Below are positions 55,684 through 64,000 of a DNA stretch of 64,000 nt, in pieces. Positions within the stretch are counted from its first letter, which is position 1; every line of letters begins with the position of its first letter. This stretch comes from Pseudarthrobacter oxydans (GTDB taxonomy: Bacteria; Actinomycetota; Actinomycetes; Actinomycetales; Micrococcaceae): the NCBI RefSeq assembly GCF_034258515.1, contig NZ_CP139438.1, forward strand, positions 2,666,001 through 2,730,000, read 5' to 3'. A program made the position numbers and the translations under genes. The notes below the pieces were generated by a model. That model had not been told where the DNA came from and made no database searches. It saw nothing but the letters and a program-made list of their open reading frames with translations.

Positions 55684-57246
55684 CTACTTGGCCTCGGCCG
55701 GCTCTTCGTACTTCGGGAACACCGGCGAAGGGGCCGGCAGCTCCGTCCCTGCAACGATCGGGGTGCCAATGGCCGCGAACTGCCGGGCTTCCCCTTCGGG
55801 CTGGCCCAGCGTCTGCAGAAGCGCCGCCGTTGCGGCGGGCATGACCGGCTGCGCCAGGATGGCCACGATCCGCAGCACCTCGAGCGTCACGTAGAGCACG
55901 GTATTCATCCGCTCAACGTCGGTTTTCCGCAGCACCCACGGCGCCTGCTCGGCGAAATAGGCGTTGGTGTCGCCGAGGACTCCCCAGATCGCTTCAAGGG
56001 CGCGGCTGAATTCCTGCTTATCAAAGGCTGCCCGGGCCGCGGCGAGGAGGCCGCCGGCCTGCTCCAGGATGGCGTTGTCCTCCGCAGTGAACGCGCCGGG
56101 AACGGGGACCGTGCCCCCACAGTTCTTGGCGACCATGGACAGCGAACGCTGGGCCAGGTTGCCGAAGTTGTTGGCCAGGTCCGCGTTCATCCGCCCCACG
56201 ATGGCGTCGTGGTTGTAGCTGCCGTCGGCGCCGAACGGCACTTCGCGGAGGAAGAAGAACCGCACCTGGTCCACGCCGTACTGGTCCACGAAATCGGATG
56301 GAGCCACCACGTTGCCCAAGGACTTGGACATCTTCACTCCGTTGTTCTGCAGGAAGCCGTGGATCATGACGCGCCTGGGCAGTTCAAGGCCTGCGCTCAT
56401 GAGGAAGGCGGGCCAGTAGATGGCGTGGAAGCGTGAGATGTCCTTGCCGATGATGTGCACGTCGGCGGGCCAGTACTTCCGGAACTTTTCAGATTCGACG
56501 TCGGGGTAGCCAACTCCCGTGAGGTAGTTCGTCAGGGCGTCCACCCAGACGTACATGACGTGCTTGTCGTTGCCCGGAACCGGGACGCCCCAGTCGAACG
56601 TGGTGCGGCTGATCGACAGGTCCTCCAGGCCGCGCTTCACGAAGCTGATGACTTCGTTGAAGCGGTACTGCGGGGCACCGAACTCCGGATGTGACTCGTA
56701 GAGCGCCAGGAGCTTGTCCTGGTAGGCGGACAGCCGGAAGAAGTAGCTCTCCTCCGCCGTCCACGTCACCTCCGTGTCCGTCTCCTTGGAGTAGCGCACG
56801 CCGTCGTCCTTGACCACGGTGTCGTCCTCAACGTAGAAGGCTTCGTCCCGGACGGAGTACCAGCCCTCGTACTTGGACAGGTAGATGTCCCCGTTGGCTT
56901 CCATCTTTTTCCAGATGGCCTGCGACGCGGCGTAGTGGTCCTCGTCAGTGGTCCGGATGAAACGGTCGTACGAGATCCCCAGCGCGGCATGCGCCGCCTT
57001 GAAGGCTTCGACATTCCGGTCCACCAGTTCCTTGGGGGTGATGCCTTCCTTCTCGGCCGTCTGGGCGATCTTCATCCCGTGCTCGTCCGTGCCGGTCAGG
57101 AACATCACGTCGTAGCCGTCCAGCCGCTTGAAGCGGGCCATTGCGTCGGTGGCAATGTACTCGTAGGCGTGGCCGATGTGCGGCACCCCGTTGGGGTAGG
57201 TGATGGCCGTGGTGATGTAGAACGGCGTTTTCTCTGAAGCAGTCAC
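55684..57246 (-). CDS. metG: Methionyl-tRNA synthetase
   Basis: Class I synthetase, 520 aa, of the short form without zinc-knuckle cysteines. Motifs: [20 protein letters not shown] (HIGH) and [19 protein letters not shown]. The GTG start is at 57246. It is a single gene between the secreted protein and the ABC transporter. Confidence 0.96.
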   Translation of the reverse strand: MTASEKTPFYITTAITYPNGVPHIGHAYEYIATDAMARFKRLDGYDVMFLTGTDEHGMKIAQTAEKEGITPKELVDRNVEAFKAAHAALGISYDRFIRTTDEDHYAASQAIWKKMEANGDIYLSKYEGWYSVRDEAFYVEDDTVVKDDGVRYSKETDTEVTWTAEESYFFRLSAYQDKLLALYESHPEFGAPQYRFNEVISFVKRGLEDLSISRTTFDWGVPVPGNDKHVMYVWVDALTNYLTGVGYPDVESEKFRKYWPADVHIIGKDISRFHAIYWPAFLMSAGLELPRRVMIHGFLQNNGVKMSKSLGNVVAPSDFVDQYGVDQVRFFFLREVPFGADGSYNHDAIVGRMNADLANNFGNLAQRSLSMVAKNCGGTVPVPGAFTAEDNAILEQAGGLLAAARAAFDKQEFSRALEAIWGVLGDTNAYFAEQAPWVLRKTDVERMNTVLYVTLEVLRIVAILAQPVMPAATAALLQTLGQPEGEARQFAAIGTPIVAGTELPAPSPVFPKYEEPAEAK

Positions 57247-57280
57247 GTAGAGGACGTTACCTTCGGTGCGGAGGGGCGGG

Positions 57281-58036
57281 CTAGATGAGTTCGGTCAGGG
57301 TATCGCTGAGACGGACGAGTTCGTGGTCGTGCGAGGCCACCAGGACGGCGATTCCGTCCGACGTGGTGTCCTTCAGGATGCTGATGATCCGGTTGGCAGA
57401 GGCACGGTCGAGGCTGGCAGTGGGCTCATCCACCACCAGGACGCGCGTGCCCAGGATCAGTGCCCGGGCAATGGCGACGCGCTGGCGTTCACCGCCGGAG
57501 AGCTGGGCAGGACGGTGCCGCATGCGGCGGCCCAGCCCCACGAGGTCCAGCAGGTCCTTGGCCATGTCGCGGCGCTGGTCCACTTCGCCGTCAGGGACAG
57601 CGGGCAGCAGCACGTTCTCGAGGGCGCTCATCCCGTCAATCAGTGCACCGCCCTGGTCGACGTAACCGATCAAGGCACGACGGCGGTCGGCGATTTCGTC
57701 GTCGCCCATGCTTTCGAGGGAATCGCCTTCCCAGTAGACACGGCCCGACGTCGGCAGCGTCAGTCCCGCGCCGACGGTGAGGATGCTGGTCTTGCCGGAG
57801 CCGCTGCGGCCGGCAACGCAGTGCATCTCGCCGGCGTGCAGGGTGAGGTCGAAGCCTTCCACCACGCTGACGGCTTCGGCACCGCCCTTGCCCCCGCCGT
57901 AGCGGATGGTGATGTCGTTCAGTTCCAGCGGGGTCCCGTGGTCGGAGGCCTTGACGATGGTGTTGGCGCGGGTCTGCAGGGGGACCTCCGCGGAGCCGGA
58001 CCGGCGGCTCCGCTGGACATTCGTCGGGTTTGTCAT
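57281..58036 (-). CDS. ABC transporter ATP-binding protein (LolD/MacB type)
   Basis: The 251-aa ATPase has Walker [12 protein letters not shown] (about residue 76), Q-loop [10 protein letters not shown], signature [15 protein letters not shown] and Walker [13 protein letters not shown]. It pairs with the adjacent FtsX-like permease (ATGA overlap). This class moves lipoproteins, peptides or drugs by a mechanotransmission mechanism. Confidence 0.92.
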   Translation of the reverse strand: MTNPTNVQRSRRSGSAEVPLQTRANTIVKASDHGTPLELNDITIRYGGGKGGAEAVSVVEGFDLTLHAGEMHCVAGRSGSGKTSILTVGAGLTLPTSGRVYWEGDSLESMGDDEIADRRRALIGYVDQGGALIDGMSALENVLLPAVPDGEVDQRRDMAKDLLDLVGLGRRMRHRPAQLSGGERQRVAIARALILGTRVLVVDEPTASLDRASANRIISILKDTTSDGIAVLVASHDHELVRLSDTLTELI

Positions 58037-60828
58037 TGGACCACTTTCGTTGCAATCGGTATCCAGCAAAGTACAGCCACAAGGCCTGCCACGCCCGCCC
58101 ACAGTGCAGCGTACGGCGCCAGCAGCAGGCCTATCCCCAGGGCGCCCAGCACGCCCAGCGGCAGGGCAAGGGTTCCCACCAGGGCATTCTCGAACAGCCG
58201 GACCTGGCGCAGCATGTCCGGGTTCCAACCCATCGCCTCGAGGATGCCGAGGTACTGGCGCTTGGCGTTGAGCTCAAACCGCCCGGTGACCAGCGTGAGC
58301 ACCAGCCCGACAGCCACGCCCGAAAGGGCGAGGAGGATGCTGGGCAGGGCAACACTGGCTGCGGCCAGGCCACTCAGGGCACTGGCGCCGGCAGCGCGGG
58401 GAATGTCAATGAGCAAGGCGATGAGGCCGCCCACTGCAGCGCCGAACACGCCTACGGCCAAGGCAAGGGAGATCGTGTTGAATTTGTTGGTGCTCAGCTG
58501 GCGGTTGGCGAAAGTCAGCGGCGAGTCCACCGGGATGAGCCGCTCGTCATGCTGCGGCTCCTGGTCCACGACGTGGCCATGGCGCAGCTGCTGCGCTGCG
58601 AAGAAGGCCGCAGCCGCGTAGAGCACAAGGACGGACACGGACACGAGGGCCGTGGCAAGGCTCCAGCTCACCAGGCTCAGCACGGTCCCGGCGACGGCCA
58701 GCAGGACGGCGCCCACTCCGAACTCCTCCAGCACCCACCGGCGCACCCGGCGCTGGGTCCAGCCCATGGCCCGGAGCGTTCCGGCTTCGCTCCTTCGCTT
58801 GCGGATGTAGCTGACGGTGGATGCCCCCGTCAGGAGGGCTGCACCGCAGAGCGTCAGGAAGAGCAGCGTGACGTTGGTGCCGGACAAGGATCCGGTGACG
58901 GCTTCGGCAGCGTTCTGCCGCACCCAGGACTGCCGGACGGTGCCCAGGGCGGATTCCTTCCCGGCGCCGTCCTTGGAGTAGCCGGGAACGAAGATGCTGG
59001 CATCCTCGCGTGCGGAACCGGCCACAATGGTGGCTTCCAGGCCCATCGCGCGGATTTCGCCCGCCAGCTTCTCGACGTCGGGCTGCGCCTGCTTCCAGCT
59101 GCCCGGCGCCTTCGCGCGGACCCGGACGGCGTCGATCACGCTGGCGTTGTCGGTGTAACCCCGGGCAGCGGCAAGCCCGTAGTAATCGGTGATGGCACCG
59201 GCGGACTGGCTGGCCAGGCCGGTGGCGCTCAGGGAAGGTTCCAGCTCCGTGGCCGGGACATCGTTTCCGGCAGCGTCCTTGACCAGGGTGAACGGGGTGG
59301 GGTCGTAGCCACCGAGCGGCAGCTTGTTGACGTCGCCGGCGGCGGCAGCAACGGCAGAGGGGTCGAACGTGCCGTAGACCATCGCCAGCGGAGCAGCTGC
59401 CTGCGACCCCGTTTCGAGGTTCTCGCGGTAGGAACGTTCGTCCACGGGTTCGCGCTGGGTCTGGTCAACAGGGGCGCCGTTGGCGCTCTTCTCGGGCAGC
59501 CGGTTGACGGTCACCCATTCGCCGGGAACTGCTGCCTTGTCCACGGCGCCGTTCGCAGCCGTTTCGCCGTCCGTGTACTTGGGTGCGGCGGCAAAGTCGG
59601 TGCTCCACGTGGCCGGGGTGTAGAGGCCCTGGTTGAAGTTGCCGGTGCTCCCAAGCAGGGATGAGTGGTCCGTGGAGCCCGGCCAGGAAAGGACGAAGGG
59701 GTCCTTGGAGACGAACGGGAGGTAATCCTTGTCCAGGGACCGGGAAACGGTACCGACGTCCTTGACGACCTTGCCGGCGCCGTCAATCTCTTCGATCTTG
59801 ACGTTGTACTTGAGGTCCAGCGACGTGCCGGAGCGCACGATCAGCGGAATGGCCTGGGAGTCGGCAGTCAGCTGCCCGGTCCGCTTGGCCTGCTGGTACT
59901 GGGTCATCAGCGGTGCCCAGTACTTGAGCTTGACGCCGAGGAAGTCCGGCCCTTCCTTCAGCTGGTCCAGGCTGATGCCGTTGGTGAAGAGCCCTTCAAG
60001 GTAGCGGCCCACGGCGCCCGCGTCGCGTGCATCAGCGGGCGGCGCCTTCTCCAGCGGGGCCAGGAAGTCGCCCGCCGAGCCCAGCAGGGCCCGCTCGGCG
60101 GCCGGGTCCACTGCCACCACCGATTCGGTTACCTCAGGGGCGAGGGGCAGTGATACGGACAGGTTGAAGAGGTTGTGCTCGGAGCCGCCGGCCGGGGCGG
60201 GAAACTTGATGCCCGTTTCATCCTTGGGTGCAGCGATCCTGATACTGCTGCCTCCGGCGGCCTTTTCTTCAACGAGCTTGGCCTTGCCCAGGGTGCCTTC
60301 GGCAGTGGACTTGAACAGCGTCTGCTCAGAGACGCCGTCGGAGCTGACGGCGCTGGCGGTCAGGCGGTACTTCTTGCTTTCGTCGCTCAGCACGGATTCG
60401 GCGGCAGGCCACTGGTCCGGGGCGGTTGCCCCGGCGGCCTGGTCGGCCGTTGCGGTGCCGGCCAGCCCGGCGTTGTAGCCCAGGTAGTCCATGGCCTCCA
60501 GGCGGGGCGACTCGAGGTTCTGGGTCACCCGGGAGACGAGGCTGATGGGGGCTGCCACGGAGGTTCCGGTCAGCTTTTTGATGGCTTCCAGCTGTTCAAA
60601 GCTGATGCCTCCGGTCCCGTTGGCGATCTCCGGCTGCATCAGCGCGCCGGAAGGCGCCTTGGCCTGGACCAGGATGTCATAGAGTCCCCGTGAATTTTCA
60701 TCCACGGTCCTGTTGAGTGCAGCCTGTGACTGGCTTTGGACGAGGACCGACAAGCACATGGCTGCGATCAAGATGGCCGCGGTCAACAGCAGCACCCTGC
60801 TTCTGATGAACCTCTGGACGGCGTTCAT
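58033..60828 (-). CDS. FtsX/MacB-type ABC transporter permease
   Basis: A 931-aa permease with one N-terminal helix (VLLLTAAILIAAMCLSVLV), a very large extracellular domain of about 600 residues and several C-terminal helices in FtsX pattern (SLSGTNVTLLFLTLCGAALLTG, a second duplicated half). ATG at 60828 with GGGAG four nt upstream. Function is unknown; the large ectodomain suggests substrate binding or sensing. Confidence 0.85.
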   Translation of the reverse strand: MNAVQRFIRSRVLLLTAAILIAAMCLSVLVQSQSQAALNRTVDENSRGLYDILVQAKAPSGALMQPEIANGTGGISFEQLEAIKKLTGTSVAAPISLVSRVTQNLESPRLEAMDYLGYNAGLAGTATADQAAGATAPDQWPAAESVLSDESKKYRLTASAVSSDGVSEQTLFKSTAEGTLGKAKLVEEKAAGGSSIRIAAPKDETGIKFPAPAGGSEHNLFNLSVSLPLAPEVTESVVAVDPAAERALLGSAGDFLAPLEKAPPADARDAGAVGRYLEGLFTNGISLDQLKEGPDFLGVKLKYWAPLMTQYQQAKRTGQLTADSQAIPLIVRSGTSLDLKYNVKIEEIDGAGKVVKDVGTVSRSLDKDYLPFVSKDPFVLSWPGSTDHSSLLGSTGNFNQGLYTPATWSTDFAAAPKYTDGETAANGAVDKAAVPGEWVTVNRLPEKSANGAPVDQTQREPVDERSYRENLETGSQAAAPLAMVYGTFDPSAVAAAAGDVNKLPLGGYDPTPFTLVKDAAGNDVPATELEPSLSATGLASQSAGAITDYYGLAAARGYTDNASVIDAVRVRAKAPGSWKQAQPDVEKLAGEIRAMGLEATIVAGSAREDASIFVPGYSKDGAGKESALGTVRQSWVRQNAAEAVTGSLSGTNVTLLFLTLCGAALLTGASTVSYIRKRRSEAGTLRAMGWTQRRVRRWVLEEFGVGAVLLAVAGTVLSLVSWSLATALVSVSVLVLYAAAAFFAAQQLRHGHVVDQEPQHDERLIPVDSPLTFANRQLSTNKFNTISLALAVGVFGAAVGGLIALLIDIPRAAGASALSGLAAASVALPSILLALSGVAVGLVLTLVTGRFELNAKRQYLGILEAMGWNPDMLRQVRLFENALVGTLALPLGVLGALGIGLLLAPYAALWAGVAGLVAVLCWIPIATKVVQ

Positions 60829-60915
60829 GGAACTCCCTGAAACCTGGAATGCGTGCGCACATTCGAGTCCGCGCGGGGCGGACATGGACTATTACGGACT
60901 GATGTGCAAAAGGTA

Positions 60916-60979
60916 ATTGGCCGGCCTGCCGGCCCCGGTCCTGAATGAGGACCAAGCCATTGTAAGCAGACCGGCCAAT
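60916..60979 (-). promoter_or_regulatory. Structured 3'/5' region between serA and the permease
   Basis: Outer stem ATTGGCCGG/CCGGCCAAT (60916-60924 and 60971-60979) encloses the hairpin GGTCC-n7-GGACC (60937-60953) and a TACAAT -10-like element (60964-60959, minus). It may be the serA terminator and permease promoter region. Weak evidence for a function. Confidence 0.3.
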
Positions 60980-61044
60980 CATACGTGGCCTTGCGGGGAC
61001 TCGCCGAAGCGGGTCCGGCGGGTACGGCGTTTCGCTGCCGTGGA

Positions 61045-62634
61045 CTAGTCCTCCAGGTCCACTTCACGTACCATTTCGGCGCCGATGCCGGCCTTGATGG
61101 CGTCGAGGACCTGCTGCGGCACCGAGCTGTCGATGGTCAGGAGCGCGAGCACCTGGCCGCCCTCGTCAGAGCGCGCAACCTGCATGCCGGCGATGTTGAT
61201 GTTGTTCATGCCCAGGATATGGCCGATCGTTCCGATCACGCCCGGGCGGTCGGTGTAGGCCACTACCACCAGGTGTTCGCTGATCGGGATTTCCACCTCG
61301 AACCCGTTGATGCCCACCAGCTTCTGGATCTGCTTGGGTCCGGTCAGGGTACCGGCCACCGAGATCTGGCTGCCGTCGCTGAGGGCGCCGCGGAGGGTCA
61401 GGACGTTCCGGTAGGACTCGGTTTCCGGGGTGGTGATCAGGCGGACGTTGATGCCCCGCTGCTCGGCGATGACCGGCGCGTTGACATAGGAGACCTGCTC
61501 GGTCACGACGTCGGCGAAGATGCCCTTGAGGGCGGCCAGCTCCAGGACCTTGACATCGAGGGATGAAATCTCGCCGGCAACCTCAACGTCGAACTGGGTC
61601 AGGGAGGCATGGGTCAGGGCTGTGAAGATCCGGCCCAGCTTCTCGATCAGCGGGATGCCGGGGCGGACGTCGGGGGCAATGACGCCGCCGGCCACGTTCA
61701 CGGCGTCGGGCACCAGTTCACCGGCGAGGGCGAGGCGGACCGACTTGGCGACCGAAACGCCGGCCTTTTCCTGGGCTTCGTCGGTGGAGGCCCCGAGGTG
61801 CGGGGTGACCACCACGTTGTCCAGCTTGAAGAACGGCAGGTCGGTGCTCGGCTCCTTGGAGAAGACGTCCACGCCGGCGCCGGCGATTTCGCCGTCCTGC
61901 AGGGCCGTAAAGAGTGCTTCCTCGTCCACCAGTCCGCCGCGGGCCACGTTGACAACGTAGGCGGTGCTCTTCATCTTCTTGAAGGCGTCCGCGCCCAGCA
62001 TGCCCACCGTCTCCGGCGTCTTGGGCATGTGGATGGTGATGAAGTCCGCCTGGGCCAGGAGCTCATCCAGGGTCACCAGCTGGACGCCGAGCTGTGCGGC
62101 GCGGGCTGAGGTGATGTACGGATCATAGGCGAGGATCTTGGTGTCAAAGCCCTTCAGGCGGGCAGCGACGAGGGCGCCGATCCTGCCGAGGCCGATGATG
62201 CCGATCTTCTTTTCGAAGAGTTCGATGCCCGTGTACTTGGAGCGCTTCCACTCGCCGTCCTTGAGGGCGGCGCTGGCCTGCGGGATGTGGCGGGCCAGGC
62301 TGAGGATGTGTCCCACCGTGAGTTCAGCTGCCGAGACGATGTTGGAGGTGGGCGCGTTCACCACCATGACACCGGCCTGCGTGGCTGCCTTGATGTCCAC
62401 GTTGTCCAGGCCTACTCCCGCACGGGCGATGACCTTGAGGTTCTTCGCAGCGGCGATCGCCTCGGCGTCCACCTGCGTTGCCGAGCGGACCAGGATCGCG
62501 TCAACGTCGCCAATGGCGGAGAGCAGCTGGGAACGGTCGGCGCCGTCGGTCTGGCGGATCTCGAAGTCCGGGCCCAGGGCCTCGACGGTAGCGGGGGAAA
62601 GTTCTTCGGCGAGCAGTACTACGGGTTTTGACAC
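61045..62634 (-). CDS. serA: D-3-phosphoglycerate dehydrogenase
   Basis: First step of serine synthesis. The 529-aa long form has the catalytic domain (GLDNVDIKAAT, GLGRIGALVAARL, RGGLVDEEAL, His in TPHLGASTDEAQ), an intervening domain and a C-terminal ACT domain (HLVVVAYTDRPGVIGTIG). GTG start with AGAGGA six nt upstream. It follows ilvC after a terminator. Confidence 0.96.
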   Translation of the reverse strand: MSKPVVLLAEELSPATVEALGPDFEIRQTDGADRSQLLSAIGDVDAILVRSATQVDAEAIAAAKNLKVIARAGVGLDNVDIKAATQAGVMVVNAPTSNIVSAAELTVGHILSLARHIPQASAALKDGEWKRSKYTGIELFEKKIGIIGLGRIGALVAARLKGFDTKILAYDPYITSARAAQLGVQLVTLDELLAQADFITIHMPKTPETVGMLGADAFKKMKSTAYVVNVARGGLVDEEALFTALQDGEIAGAGVDVFSKEPSTDLPFFKLDNVVVTPHLGASTDEAQEKAGVSVAKSVRLALAGELVPDAVNVAGGVIAPDVRPGIPLIEKLGRIFTALTHASLTQFDVEVAGEISSLDVKVLELAALKGIFADVVTEQVSYVNAPVIAEQRGINVRLITTPETESYRNVLTLRGALSDGSQISVAGTLTGPKQIQKLVGINGFEVEIPISEHLVVVAYTDRPGVIGTIGHILGMNNINIAGMQVARSDEGGQVLALLTIDSSVPQQVLDAIKAGIGAEMVREVDLED

Positions 62635-62686
62635 GGCTGATCCTCTGCGTTGCAGTCCGGGGGATAAAAATAGTCTAGGCCGACGG

Positions 62687-62723
62687 AAAGGCCGGGCTCA
62701 CATTGTTAAGTGTGAACCCGGCC
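62687..62723 (-). terminator. Intrinsic terminator after ilvC
   Basis: 13-bp stem (62690-62702 with 62711-62723, one G-U pair on the minus strand), 8-nt loop, followed by TTT. It ends the ilv transcript before serA. Confidence 0.7.
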
Positions 62724-62760
62724 TCACAGTCTGACTTTATAACGGCACGTTGGGCCAGCC

Positions 62761-63837
<1,077 letters not shown>

Positions 63838-63876
63838 TTACGGGCGTTGCGTACTGCCGCGCGGGACCTTGAGGGC

Positions 63877-64000
63877 CTAAGCGGAGCGCAGCGCCCTGTC
63901 ACTCATGGAGCGGGATCCCCGTCCAACGGCCAGGGTGCCGGACTGCACGATTTCGCGGATGCCGAAGGGCTCCAGCACTGAAAGCAGCGCTGCGAGCTTC
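63877..64000 (-). CDS. ilvN: Acetolactate synthase small subunit, C-terminal fragment
   Basis: The last 40 codons read LAALLSVLEPFGIREIVQSG and end VGRGSRSMSDRALRSA. This is the actinobacterial IlvN C-terminus. The gene runs off the right edge; ilvB-ilvN-ilvC is the expected operon. Confidence 0.92.
   Translation of the reverse strand, partial: KLAALLSVLEPFGIREIVQSGTLAVGRGSRSMSDRALRSA

Noticed and set aside
57266..59664. Plus-strand frames opposite the ABC transporter genes
   Set aside because: Shadow frames of well supported ATPase and permease genes.

Overview
The window is a high-GC, gene-dense actinobacterial chromosome segment. Gene content and order point to the Micrococcaceae (Arthrobacter / Pseudarthrobacter type). 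This rests on the rpsP-khpA-rimM-trmD-rplS-lepB-lepB-rnhB-DUF2469-yraN block, smc/ftsY/ffh, DUF177-rpmF-rnc-mutM, an IclR regulator divergent from leuCD, a non-discriminating-type GltX and a class F-type sortase. No phage, plasmid, insertion sequence or CRISPR array is visible. Most genes lie on the minus strand and starts other than ATG are common.

Layout. 1-5745: translation and secretion housekeeping block (yraN fragment, DUF2469, rnhB, two tandem signal peptidases, rplS, trmD, rimM, khpA, rpsP). 5746-11459: accessory insert with an unknown 146-aa protein, a two-domain VOC protein under a palindrome-containing promoter, an amidohydrolase, thiC behind a TPP riboswitch, an alpha/beta hydrolase lacking its nucleophile serine, and a 27-bp perfect inverted repeat. 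11470-19094: ffh, an orphan glucose-6-phosphate dehydrogenase, glnK-amtB without glnD, an MFS exporter and ftsY. 19171-25970: smc, mutM, rnc, rpmF, DUF177 and coaD. 26014-33091: aminotransferase plus spermidine-synthase-like gene, rsmD, recG, a short DAK2/FakA-like protein and thiL. 33177-41661: DUF3515 lipoprotein, ddl-gpsA-plsC-murA operon, leuD-leuC, the divergent IclR regulator and DUF1697. 41686-46560: two overlapping dynamin-like membrane GTPases, a membrane acyltransferase, tRNA-Glu and tRNA-Gln. 46721-53643: SRPBCC-like protein, HAD phosphatase, gltX, FAH-family and MBL-fold hydrolases, ilvE, leuB. 53751-55462: a sortase and a secreted protein with a duplicated Cys/His-rich module and a non-LPXTG tail. 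55684-64000: metG, an ABC exporter pair, serA, ilvC and the 3' end of ilvN.

How genes work together. leuCD and leuB share a 19-nt operator-like sequence (16/19 identical) and flank the presumed regulator, forming a leucine regulon with ilvE, ilvC and ilvN in the same window. glnK-amtB is a nitrogen-sensing and ammonium-uptake pair with GlnR-like boxes upstream. The sortase and the secreted protein just upstream of it look like a dedicated enzyme-substrate pair. The best candidates for something undescribed are this pair with its N-V-Q-T-A tail and tandem 18-bp upstream repeats, the apparent AUU start of the DUF177 gene, the terminator-like hairpin inside the first codons of the second lepB, and the paired GTPases.
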